From: UBA5078 sp041175045
GTDB lineage: Bacteria; Pseudomonadota; Gammaproteobacteria; Pseudomonadales; Pseudohongiellaceae
Length of the DNA stretch: 6,314 nt
Reading direction: 5' to 3'
Assembly (NCBI GenBank): GCA_041175045.1
Contig: JBEDFR010000122.1
Location: 1 to 6,314, forward strand
Positions 1 through 5,536 of the stretch are shown here, in pieces; the stretch's first letter is position 1; each line of letters starts with the position of its first letter. The position numbers and the translations under genes are program-made. Under the pieces are notes generated by a model. It was not told the origin of the DNA, ran no database searches, and saw nothing but the letters and a program-made list of their open reading frames with translations.

Positions 1-134
1 CATTGAACGGATCGGGGCTGGCCATTGGCCGCACGTTGGTCGCCATCCTGGAGAACTTCCAGAATGTCGACGGCAGCGTCAGTATTCCCGAGGTTCTGCG
101 TCCCTACATGGGTGGATTGGATCGTCTGGTCTGA
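1..134 (+). CDS. serS: Seryl-tRNA synthetase, C-terminal end (partial)
   Basis: Reading from base 3, the open frame gives 43 residues and then TGA at 132-134; the rest of the gene lies before the window. The peptide starts LNGSGLAIGRTLVAILENFQ and ends with RPYMGGLDRLV. This matches the end of bacterial SerRS: the first part is class II synthetase motif 3, whose arginine (in AIGRT) contacts ATP, and the PEVLRPYMGG tail is highly typical of the family. The cytoplasmic enzyme charges tRNA-Ser with serine through a seryl-adenylate. One of its substrates, tRNA-Ser(UGA), is encoded about 5 kb downstream in this window. The next gene, cysG, begins 48 bp later on the same strand, and I see no convincing terminator between them, so co-transcription is likely (inference). 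Identification is firm although only the tail is present. Confidence 0.95.
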   Translation, partial: LNGSGLAIGRTLVAILENFQNVDGSVSIPEVLRPYMGGLDRLV

Positions 135-182
135 GGCAGGGACGATCCGCTTGCACCCCTTTCTGCGGAGGCCTCTGCCACC

Positions 183-1625
183 ATGCAGTTTCTGCCTGTA
201 TTCCTGAATGTCCGTGCCCAGCATTGTCTGGTCGTCGGTGGAGGCGAGGTCGCCTATCGCAAGGCCGTTCTGCTGGATCGTGCGGGCGCGCGCCTGCGTG
301 TCGTGGCGCCAGCCATCGAGCCGCAACTTGAGGCACTGGTCATTGCGGGCGCCGGTGAGATGTGTCTGCGCGAATTTCAGGACAATGACCTCGAGGGCGT
401 CTTTCTGGCGGTGGCTGCCACTGATGACGAGCAGGTCAATGTCGCGGTTTCGGTCGGGGCCAAGGCGCGCGGCCTGCCCGTGAATGTCGTGGACAAACCC
501 TCCCTGTGCAGCTTCATCGTGCCGGCGATTGTCGATCGATCTCCAGTGGTCATCGCCATTTCCAGTGGCGGCGCTTCGCCCATTCTTACGCGCAAGCTCA
601 AGGAAAAGCTGGAAACCATCATCCCTGCAGGCTACGGGCGTCTTGGCCTCCTGCTCGCCAGCTATCGCGGCCGCGTCAAGTCCGTGGTCAGCGACTTCAA
701 GCGGCGCACACGCTTCTGGGAAAGCCTGTTGTCCGGGCCGTTCCAGGAAATGGTGCTGGCCGGGCGTGAAGACGATGCGCGCCGGCATCTGGAACAGCAA
801 CTGTCTCAGGCCGATCAACTGGATGTCCGCGGCGAGGTGTTTCTGGTGGGGGCGGGTCCGGGGGATCCCGATCTGCTGACGCTCAAGGCCCTGCGGCTCA
901 TGCAGGAAGCCGATGTGGTGCTGTACGACCGACTCGTGTCGCCCGAGATTCTGCAGCGCGTGCGCCCCGATGCCGAGAAGATTCACGTGGGCAAGGAGCG
1001 TTCGAATCACACCTTGCCGCAGGAGCAGATCAACGAGTTGCTGGTGCGCCTGGCAAGGGAGGGCAACAGGGTCCTGCGTCTGAAAGGCGGCGATCCCTTC
1101 ATTTTCGGGCGGGGTGGCGAGGAGATCGATCGTCTGGCGCAGGAGCGCATCCCGTTTCAGGTCATTCCGGGCATAACCGCCGCGTCGGGCTGTGCCTGCT
1201 ATGCCGGCATTCCGCTGACCCATCGTGACTGGTCACAGTCCGTGCGCTTCGTGGCCGGGCATCTGAAGAACGAGTCGCTGGATCTGGACTGGCCGGAGCT
1301 GGCGCGCGAAAACCAGACGGTGGTGTTCTATATGGGGCTGGTCGGGCTGGAGCGGATCTGCCGACAGTTGCTTGCCCACGGGATGGCGCCGGACATGCCA
1401 GTCGCGCTCGTACAGCAGGGCACCACAGCGAATCAGAAAGTGTTGACCGGCAATCTTGTGACGATGCCGGAACTGGTGCGCAGTCATCCGGTGCAGGCGC
1501 CCACCATCATCATTGTCGGACGCGTGGTGGGGCTGCAGTCGCATTACGCCTGGTTCCGCACCGAAGCCCTCGTCACAGGCTCCGATGCGCAGGTTGCAGG
1601 GCGGTCTCAGACGATCAGGTCGTAG
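183..1625 (+). CDS. cysG: Siroheme synthase CysG (precorrin-2 dehydrogenase / ferrochelatase / uroporphyrinogen-III methyltransferase)
   Basis: 480 residues, against 457 in E. coli as I recall. The N-terminal part (about 1-150) is the NAD-dependent precorrin-2 dehydrogenase and sirohydrochlorin ferrochelatase module. Its Rossmann glycines are in VVGGGEVAYRK (17-27), Asp104 in NVVD sits at the catalytic position known from Salmonella CysG, and Ser128 matches the serine phosphorylated there. The C-terminal part (about 217-455) is the SAM-dependent uroporphyrinogen-III methyltransferase, with VGAGPGDPDLLTLKA (222-236), YDR (248-250), GGDPFIFGRGGEE (302-314) and PGITAASGCACYAGIPLTHRD (329-349). 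Together they convert uroporphyrinogen III to siroheme, the cofactor of sulfite and nitrite reductases. The ATG at 183 fits the family N-terminus, and GGAGG (167-171) lies 11 nt upstream, slightly far. The last 20 or so residues after the usual AWF ending are an extension. The last six codons plus the stop overlap the 3' end of purC on the other strand. Confidence 0.97.
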   Translation: MQFLPVFLNVRAQHCLVVGGGEVAYRKAVLLDRAGARLRVVAPAIEPQLEALVIAGAGEMCLREFQDNDLEGVFLAVAATDDEQVNVAVSVGAKARGLPVNVVDKPSLCSFIVPAIVDRSPVVIAISSGGASPILTRKLKEKLETIIPAGYGRLGLLLASYRGRVKSVVSDFKRRTRFWESLLSGPFQEMVLAGREDDARRHLEQQLSQADQLDVRGEVFLVGAGPGDPDLLTLKALRLMQEADVVLYDRLVSPEILQRVRPDAEKIHVGKERSNHTLPQEQINELLVRLAREGNRVLRLKGGDPFIFGRGGEEIDRLAQERIPFQVIPGITAASGCACYAGIPLTHRDWSQSVRFVAGHLKNESLDLDWPELARENQTVVFYMGLVGLERICRQLLAHGMAPDMPVALVQQGTTANQKVLTGNLVTMPELVRSHPVQAPTIIIVGRVVGLQSHYAWFRTEALVTGSDAQVAGRSQTIRS

Positions 1626-2722
1626 TCGCGACGCAGGACGTCGATGATTTCCTGGCGCGGGTTGTCGGACAGTTCGATGCTGTGACCGACGATCTTTGCG
1701 GCGATATCCAGATAGGTGCGTGAGACCTGCAGCAGAATCTCCTCCGGGAGGGCGTTGTCCCGTGCCAGGGCGATGCGCTCCGGCATGCGATCCTTGTTCA
1801 GCAGGATGTCCGGGTCCGGGAAATGACTCAGCAGCTGCTGGCGGAATTCTTCCTTGGATTTCTCGATCACTTCGCCCCTGCGATAGGAAGGACCGTCCCA
1901 GATGCGCGAGGAGTCAGGGGTGCCGACTTCATCCATGTAGATCAGTTTGTCCAGTCCTTTGCTGTCGGTGACGTAGCCGAACTCGAACTTGGTATCGACA
2001 AAAACCTGGTCGATCTTTTCCAGCGCCGTGCTGATGAGCCCGAAGCCTTCACGCAGCAGTTTTTCGTAGAAATCGATGTCCTGCAGATTGCGGAAATTGA
2101 AGGCAGCGTAATTGCGTTCGATATCCTGGCGCGTGATATTCACATCGTCTGATTCTGGAACGCCAGGGATGCCGCGCAGGATGCCCTTGGTTGAAGGTGT
2201 AATCAGCAATTCAGGCAGACGCTGGTCCTTCTTCAGACCATCGGGCAGAGTGATGCCGCAGAATTCGCGTTCTCCCTTGCTGTAGGAGCGCCACATGGAG
2301 CCAGTGATGTACTGTCGGCAGATTGCCTCGATCATCACCGGGCGTGCCTTCTGCACGATCCACACGAAGGGGTGCGGAATTTCCAGGATATGGCTGTCGG
2401 CCAGACCCTGTTGCTTGAACAGGCCGAACCAGTGGTTGGAGATGGCGTTCAGCGCTGCCCCCTTGCCAGGTACCCCATTGAGGCCGCCTTCGCCGTGCCA
2501 GATGCAGTCGAAGGCCGAGATGCGATCACTGATGACCATGATGGCCAGCGGGGCGTCAGGTGCCACGGCGTAGCCACGCTCCGCGATCAGGCGTCTGCTG
2601 TCGCTTTCCGTCAACCAGTACACGGAACGGACCTTGCCACTGTGCACAGGTCTTTCGGTGCGAATAGGCAAGTCGTTGTTGATGGCAAGAACGCGGTCAG
2701 CAAGGCTTCTGGCAGAGTTCAT
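1607..2722 (-). CDS. purC: SAICAR synthetase (phosphoribosylaminoimidazole-succinocarboxamide synthase), long form
   Basis: 371 residues. The cytoplasmic enzyme joins CAIR and aspartate using ATP to make SAICAR in de novo purine synthesis. Visible signatures are the ATP-binding SGKVRSVYWL near 28-37, SDRISAFD at 65-72, GKGAALNAISNHWF at 86-99, ICRQYITGSMWRSY at 134-147, VDTKFEFGY at 242-250 and DEVGTPDSSRIWD at 264-276. It is clearly longer than the E. coli and Pseudomonas enzyme (about 237 residues) and matches the roughly 367-residue type I recall from Vibrio cholerae. The extra length is an insert around 150-215 plus a C-terminal tail. The ATG at 2722 is preceded by AGGAAG about 8 nt upstream. 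A promoter is visible at 2790-2818. The gene lies downstream of tusE on the same strand (108 bp gap) and converges on cysG with a 19-bp coding overlap. Confidence 0.96.
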   Translation of the reverse strand: MNSARSLADRVLAINNDLPIRTERPVHSGKVRSVYWLTESDSRRLIAERGYAVAPDAPLAIMVISDRISAFDCIWHGEGGLNGVPGKGAALNAISNHWFGLFKQQGLADSHILEIPHPFVWIVQKARPVMIEAICRQYITGSMWRSYSKGEREFCGITLPDGLKKDQRLPELLITPSTKGILRGIPGVPESDDVNITRQDIERNYAAFNFRNLQDIDFYEKLLREGFGLISTALEKIDQVFVDTKFEFGYVTDSKGLDKLIYMDEVGTPDSSRIWDGPSYRRGEVIEKSKEEFRQQLLSHFPDPDILLNKDRMPERIALARDNALPEEILLQVSRTYLDIAAKIVGHSIELSDNPRQEIIDVLRRDYDLIV

Positions 2723-2789
2723 CGAGGTGCTTCCTGTGAGTGGTCAAAGGGAGGGCTTGGGCTGCTTGGGCTGAATGAAAAGCGCGCGA

Positions 2790-2818
2790 ATGATAGCAGA
2801 AAGTGTTTCCCTCGCCAG
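2790..2818 (-). promoter_or_regulatory. Putative sigma70 promoter for purC
   Basis: Read on the minus strand, a -35-like CTGGCG (2813-2818) is followed after 17 bases by TATCAT (2790-2795), which differs from the TATAAT consensus at one position. The -35 is weak, with three of six matching. The bases just after the -10 are GC-rich (TCGCGCGC), the kind of discriminator often associated with growth-rate or stringent control. It lies 67 bp upstream of the purC ATG, entirely in the tusE-purC gap, so purC is probably transcribed on its own and not only from the tus operon. I see no E. coli-type PurR palindrome. Confidence 0.5.
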
Positions 2819-2830
2819 AGTGCAGGGCGC

Positions 2831-3193
2831 TCAGAAACAATTCTCCGGCCGTGGCAGGCCGGCAATGCGCGCGCCCAGCAGCGCGGCATTTCCGGGAAAG
2901 AGTGACAGCAGATAGACGCTGCGGCCTTTCTCCGGACCAAGAGTCTGTGCGGCAAACTTCACCAGAGGACGCATCCCGGGGGAAAGCCTGAAACGTGCAT
3001 GAAACTGTCGCAGAAGATGCAGTATCTCCCAATGGGCAGGTGTCAGCTCGATGCCAGCATCCCTGGCAAGCAGAGTGGCAACCGTTTCGTTCCAGTCTGC
3101 AAGGCAGCGCAGATAACCGTCTGCATCCAGAGCGACTCTGCGTTGATCAGGCAGCAGCAGATCGCGTGCTGCGCCAGGCTCGAGGGCGTCCAT
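2831..3193 (-). CDS. tusE: Sulfur relay protein TusE (DsrC family)
   Basis: 120 residues from the ATG at 3193 (E. coli about 109). TusE is the last carrier of the Tus relay: it takes persulfide sulfur from TusBCD and hands it to MnmA for 2-thiolation of wobble uridine in tRNA Lys, Glu and Gln. Family hallmarks are DADGYLRCLADWNE (23-36), LTPAHWEILHLLRQFH (50-65) and SPGMRPLVK (71-79). The C-terminal arm ends ARIAGLPRPENCF, with the sulfur-carrying Cys119 as the penultimate residue. The second cysteine of true DsrC, 11 positions earlier, is Ala108 here, which favours TusE over sulfite-reductase DsrC. The chosen ATG shares one base with the tusB stop (TGATG), suggesting coupled translation. An in-frame ATG at 3226 would add 11 residues inside tusB and has no better ribosome site. 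The N-terminus is about 11 residues longer than in E. coli. Confidence 0.93.
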   Translation of the reverse strand: MDALEPGAARDLLLPDQRRVALDADGYLRCLADWNETVATLLARDAGIELTPAHWEILHLLRQFHARFRLSPGMRPLVKFAAQTLGPEKGRSVYLLSLFPGNAALLGARIAGLPRPENCF

Positions 3194-3501
3194 CAGAACC
3201 AGTGCACCGATTGTCGGTGCTGGCATGTCAGCTCGACGAAGCCTGCATGGTCGACTGTCGTGATGTGGTCCGCCAGATCGACTGCCGAAAGACCACGTGC
3301 AATGAGGTCATCTCTCAACACGCAGACTTGTATGCCTTCCAGCGTGACATTCATCCGCGCGGCAAGGGAGTTGAGCGTCCGCACGTTGTAGATGCCATCC
3401 TCGATCAGAAGCAGCGTGTCTCCAGGCGCTGCAATATGCAGGCAGGACTGCAACAGATCGCTGCTCCATGAAGGCTTGCTGATGGTGTGAAGAGTGCTCA
3501 A
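3193..3501 (-). CDS. tusB: Sulfur relay protein TusB (DsrH family)
   Basis: 102 residues. TusB is part of the cytoplasmic TusBCD heterohexamer that passes sulfur from TusA to TusE. It aligns well with E. coli TusB as I recall it: the start MSTLHTISK, LLLIEDGIY (30-38), LRDDLIARGL (62-71) and the end GFVELTCQHRQSVHWF. The start codon is TTG (3501-3499). It overlaps the tusC stop by 4 bp (TTGA) and has no clear Shine-Dalgarno, so translation probably depends on tusC. The start is supported because family members begin with the same (M)xTLH block. Cys20 is notable: it falls at the position of the putative active cysteine of Allochromatium DsrH, whereas E. coli TusB has none there. The stop shares a base with the tusE ATG. 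Confidence 0.93.
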   Translation of the reverse strand: MSTLHTISKPSWSSDLLQSCLHIAAPGDTLLLIEDGIYNVRTLNSLAARMNVTLEGIQVCVLRDDLIARGLSAVDLADHITTVDHAGFVELTCQHRQSVHWF

Positions 3502-3878
3502 AGTGTGAATACCACGTCGGCGTCCCGGATCAAACCGGTGATGCGTGCACTGTCACAGACCTCCGCCGCAATGGCCAGTTCTTCCTGACTCATGCCTCGC
3601 ACCTGCAGCGACTGTGCATCCACGTAAACCTTCTGAATGTCATACAGGGATAGCACGCTCAGAGCAGCGCAGAGATCCTTTACCCCGATGCCTGCCGCAG
3701 CCTGGTTCGTGTGCAACTGCAGCACCCCGTCGTCCATGAAGATTAACGTGACCTTCTGGTCAAATACGGCAGTGGCAAGCACCATATCGAGCATGGCTCT
3801 CGCATGGGCACTGCCATAGGGTGACCGGCGGGAGATAAAGACAAGCTGTTTTGCTGCGGGAGTCAATGTCATTGTCAT
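3498..3878 (-). CDS. tusC: Sulfur relay protein TusC (DsrF family)
   Basis: 126 residues (E. coli 119). TusC is the DsrE/DsrF-fold subunit that sits with TusB and TusD in the TusBCD complex. Recognisable blocks are LVFISRRSPYGSAHAR (12-27), LIFMDDGVLQL (45-55), LSLYDIQKVYVDAQSLQVRG (76-95, close to the LGLYDIEQ...LRERG stretch of the E. coli protein) and the end DADVVFTL (compare NYDVILRF). The ATG at 3878 overlaps the tusD stop by 4 bp (ATGA). The Met at residue 3 is a possible alternative start. Compared with E. coli the N-terminus has several extra residues (MTMTLTPAAK) before the first beta strand. Together with the following 4-bp overlap to tusB this indicates a tightly coupled operon. 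Confidence 0.94.
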   Translation of the reverse strand: MTMTLTPAAKQLVFISRRSPYGSAHARAMLDMVLATAVFDQKVTLIFMDDGVLQLHTNQAAAGIGVKDLCAALSVLSLYDIQKVYVDAQSLQVRGMSQEELAIAAEVCDSARITGLIRDADVVFTL

Positions 3879-4267
3879 GCCCCGAAGCTGATGGTGCGAT
3901 CGGAGGCCAGGCTGGCATCGACAAGTTGCCCGAGGCCTGACAGGACTGATGGCGCTTGCAGATTGTGGCTGCGCAATTCATGGCGTTTTGCCTCACGCTC
4001 GTCAACGATGCCGCGCTTCATGGCAGAGGAAACGCACGTCACTGCGTCGATATTGTGCGCCTGCAACAGAGAACTCCACGCCTTGACGAGATCGATTTCG
4101 TCCTGTGGTGCCACGCTGAACTCATTGCAGTTGTGCACGCCATCGTAATAGAAGAAGACCCGCACGATCTCGTGACCCGCTGACAGAGCAGCCTGTGCAA
4201 AGCGCAGCGCACTGTGCGAGGCCTGCGAGGTGTAAGGAGCAGCGTGCAGAACGATAGTGAATTTCAC
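3875..4267 (-). CDS. tusD: Sulfur relay protein TusD (DsrE family)
   Basis: 130 residues from a GTG start (4267-4265); E. coli TusD has 128. It is the persulfide-carrying subunit of TusBCD, receiving sulfur from TusA. Cys78 (in DAVTCVS) falls exactly at the number of the active cysteine of E. coli TusD and A. vinosum DsrE, which supports the GTG start. Other matches are FTIVLHAAPYTSQASHSALR (3-22), VRVFFYYDGVHNCNEF (35-50), DEIDLVKAW (56-64), MKRGIVDE (83-90) and LSGLGQLVDASLASDR near the end. A longer frame opening at an ATG at 4333 would run through the intrinsic terminator stem and is unlikely. Only a weak GGAT is seen upstream, so the ribosome site is poor. It is the first gene of the tusDCBE operon, following a terminator. 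Confidence 0.94.
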   Translation of the reverse strand: MKFTIVLHAAPYTSQASHSALRFAQAALSAGHEIVRVFFYYDGVHNCNEFSVAPQDEIDLVKAWSSLLQAHNIDAVTCVSSAMKRGIVDEREAKRHELRSHNLQAPSVLSGLGQLVDASLASDRTISFGA

Positions 4268-4295
4268 GGCAGACAATCCATGGCAGCTGGTCGCA

Positions 4296-4326
4296 AAGAA
4301 AAAAGCCCCGACGCTGGTCGGGGCTT
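4296..4326 (-). terminator. Rho-independent terminator after the BI-1/YccA gene
   Basis: A perfect 10-bp inverted repeat, AAGCCCCGAC (4303-4312) and GTCGGGGCTT (4317-4326), surrounds a 4-nt loop. Read on the minus strand, the stem is followed by TTTTTTCTTT, giving a textbook intrinsic terminator for the BI-1 gene, whose stop is 24 bp before the stem. On the plus strand no T-run follows, so it works in one direction. It ends about 30 bp before the tusD start codon. Confidence 0.93.
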
Positions 4327-4350
4327 CGGGCAAAGTGCCTGTTCTCGCGC

Positions 4351-5016
4351 TTATTCCTCGCCGGAGAAGGCGGTGAGCAGGTGAATCAGACTCATGAACA
4401 GATTGTAGATCGACACGAACAGCGTAATCGTGGCCAGAATGTAATTGCGTTCACCGCCATTCACGATTTCGCCTGTCTGGTACAGGATGATCGCGCTGGA
4501 GAACAGCATGAAGCCTACCGAAATGGCCAGTTGCAGAGCGGGAATCTGGACGAAGATGCCTAGAATCATCGCTGCCAGCAGGACAAAGACGCCGGCTGTG
4601 ATGAAGCCGCTCAGGAAGGAGAAGTCCTTGCGGGATACCAGCGCATAGCCGGACAGGCCGAGGAAAATGAAGGCGGTCCCGCCCAGCGCCGTGGTCACTA
4701 CCTGGCTGCCCGCGCTGGTGGACATCAGTGCGCCGATCAGCGGGCCTGTGCCATAGCCGATGAAGCCGGCGAACGCGAACATGGTCAGAAGACCCCAGGC
4801 ACTTCTTGCCAGTGCGTGGGTCGCGAACAGCAGTCCGTAAACGCCAATGATGTACATCCAGATGTTCATGGGCGCAGCATTGGTGCTCACGAATGCCATC
4901 AATGCGCTGAAGCCGAGTGTCATGCCCAGCAGCATATAGGTGTTCTTGAGAACCTTGTTGACTGCGAGCACCGATTCGCCGGTACGCGCCACATCCATTA
5001 CATCGAACTGACTCAT
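4351..5016 (-). CDS. yccA: Bax inhibitor-1 / YccA family inner-membrane protein
   Basis: 221 residues (E. coli YccA 219), very hydrophobic, with about seven predicted membrane helices near 26-43, 50-67, 74-96, 105-123, 133-155, 158-178 and 194-215. Matching stretches to E. coli YccA include KVLKNTYMLLGMTLGFSA (21-38), FAGFIGYGTGP (82-92), TTALGGTAFIFL (108-119), PALQLAISVGFML (159-171), IVNGGERNYILATITL (184-199) and IYNLFMSLI (203-211). In E. coli YccA binds and modulates the membrane protease FtsH; other family members are pH-dependent calcium leak channels. Acidic positions recalled from Bacillus YetJ are Gln180 and Ser202 here. The ATG at 5016 has GGAG 7 nt upstream. The gene is followed by a strong terminator and then tusDCBE; in E. 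coli yccA also neighbours tusE. The symbol is given by family resemblance. Confidence 0.92.
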   Translation of the reverse strand: MSQFDVMDVARTGESVLAVNKVLKNTYMLLGMTLGFSALMAFVSTNAAPMNIWMYIIGVYGLLFATHALARSAWGLLTMFAFAGFIGYGTGPLIGALMSTSAGSQVVTTALGGTAFIFLGLSGYALVSRKDFSFLSGFITAGVFVLLAAMILGIFVQIPALQLAISVGFMLFSSAIILYQTGEIVNGGERNYILATITLFVSIYNLFMSLIHLLTAFSGEE

Positions 5017-5067
5017 AGTGATCTCCGTGGTTGTATTGCCTTGCTGTTGAAGTGCGCAAACAGGACT

Positions 5068-5095
5068 GCAGGAGCCTTGCGTTAACAGCGCCTGC
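5068..5095. repeat. Imperfect inverted repeat in the leader of the BI-1/YccA gene
   Basis: GCAGGAGC (5068-5075) and GCGCCTGC (5088-5095) are symmetric around a 12-base centre, with one mismatched pair out of eight. It lies 52 bp upstream of the BI-1 start codon, in the spacer between that gene and tRNA-Ser. It could be an operator or a leader hairpin, or could be chance; no function is assigned. I could not find a convincing -35/-10 pair for the BI-1 gene in this spacer, although a TTGACG occurs on the minus strand shortly upstream. Confidence 0.35.
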
Positions 5096-5227
5096 TGTCA
5101 GGGATATGACGTCAAACTCTTGCCAATTCACTTTCCCTGTTGCTTCAGACCGGCGAGGGCAATCATACCTTGCAAGTCCTCAAAAGCAATCTCTGCCCAG
5201 GCAGCGCGCGAGCTGGCGAAACTCTGG

Positions 5228-5255
5228 TTGACTGAGGCACTTTTTCCAGTAAGAT
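5228..5255 (+). promoter_or_regulatory. Sigma70 promoter of the tRNA-Ser gene
   Basis: TTGACT (5228-5233, five of six to the -35 consensus) is followed after 16 bases by TAAGAT (5250-5255, four of six to the -10). The bases after the -10 (GGCCCCCGTCGC) form a GC-rich discriminator typical of stable-RNA promoters under stringent control. The mature tRNA starts at 5269, leaving room for only a very short 5' leader. Confidence 0.75.
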
Positions 5256-5268
5256 TGGCCCCCGTCGC

Positions 5269-5358
5269 GGAGGGGTGGCAGAGCGGTTGAATGCACCGGT
5301 CTTGAAAACCGGCGAGGGTGTGAGCCCTTCGAGAGTTCGAATCTCTCCCCCTCCGCCA
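5269..5358 (+). tRNA. tRNA-Ser, anticodon UGA
   Basis: A complete 90-nt class II tRNA with the CCA encoded. The acceptor stem GGAGGGG (5269-5275) pairs fully with CCCCTCC (5348-5354), followed by discriminator G (5355) and CCA (5356-5358). The anticodon stem CCGGT (5296-5300) pairs with ACCGG (5308-5312), and the loop CTTGAAA carries anticodon TGA at 5303-5305, reading serine codon UCA. A long variable arm built on GGG/CCC (about 5313-5330) is characteristic of serine tRNAs. The T stem GAGAG/CTCTC (5331-5335 with 5343-5347) encloses TTCGAAT. No intron or mismatch is seen in the acceptor, anticodon or T stems. It is a substrate of the SerRS encoded at the start of the window. Confidence 0.98.
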
Positions 5359-5372
5359 CACTTTTTCTCCTC
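5359..5372 (+). terminator. Possible tRNA-Ser transcription end
   Basis: Three bases after the encoded CCA comes a run of five T's (5362-5366), then a pyrimidine-rich stretch. No separate GC-rich hairpin lies between the tRNA and the T-run; the tRNA's own stems may serve instead. This is a plausible but weak terminator. Confidence 0.4.
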
Positions 5373-5444
5373 GCCTCTATCGCCTCCCCTGATCGGCCAA
5401 TTGCGCTTCTTTCGCCGCATATTCATGTCGACACCACAGGGCTT

Positions 5445-5473
5445 TTGAATTCCGCGCCTCAATACGTTAGTCT
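5445..5473 (+). promoter_or_regulatory. Weak candidate promoter for the PQQ dehydrogenase gene
   Basis: In the 178-bp gap between tRNA-Ser and the dehydrogenase, TTGAAT (5445-5450) is followed after 17 bases by TAGTCT (5468-5473), with four and three matches of six to the sigma70 consensus. It lies about 63 bp upstream of the start codon. The match is poor and another sigma factor or an activator may be involved. Nothing else was recognised in this gap. Confidence 0.25.
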
Positions 5474-5536
5474 CCCCGGGCAGGCAGCAGATGTATCGCC
5501 AATAACAAAAATCAAGCCTTATCAGGAGCGTCCAAG

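Noticed and set aside
135..182. A terminator or hairpin between serS and cysG
   Set aside because: Short matching GGCAG/CTGCC and a GAGGCCTC palindrome exist, but there is no T-run and the stem would cover the cysG ribosome site only weakly.
2372..2905. A 177-codon plus-strand frame antisense to purC
   Set aside because: It lies over the well-conserved purC frame and its purC promoter, with no recognisable domain.
2831..4267. A dsrEFH-dsrC sulfur oxidation system
   Set aside because: The DsrC-like protein has only the penultimate cysteine and there is no dsrAB or other dsr gene nearby. The gene set fits the Tus tRNA-thiolation relay.
4267..4333. Longer tusD starting at an ATG at 4333
   Set aside because: The added 22 residues would be encoded by the terminator hairpin and have no counterpart in the family. 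The GTG start puts the active cysteine at residue 78 as in E. coli.
4451..5131. A 226-codon minus-strand frame overlapping the BI-1 gene
   Set aside because: It is a different frame of the BI-1 gene, rich in Arg, His and Gly, without family features, while the other frame gives a clear YccA homologue.
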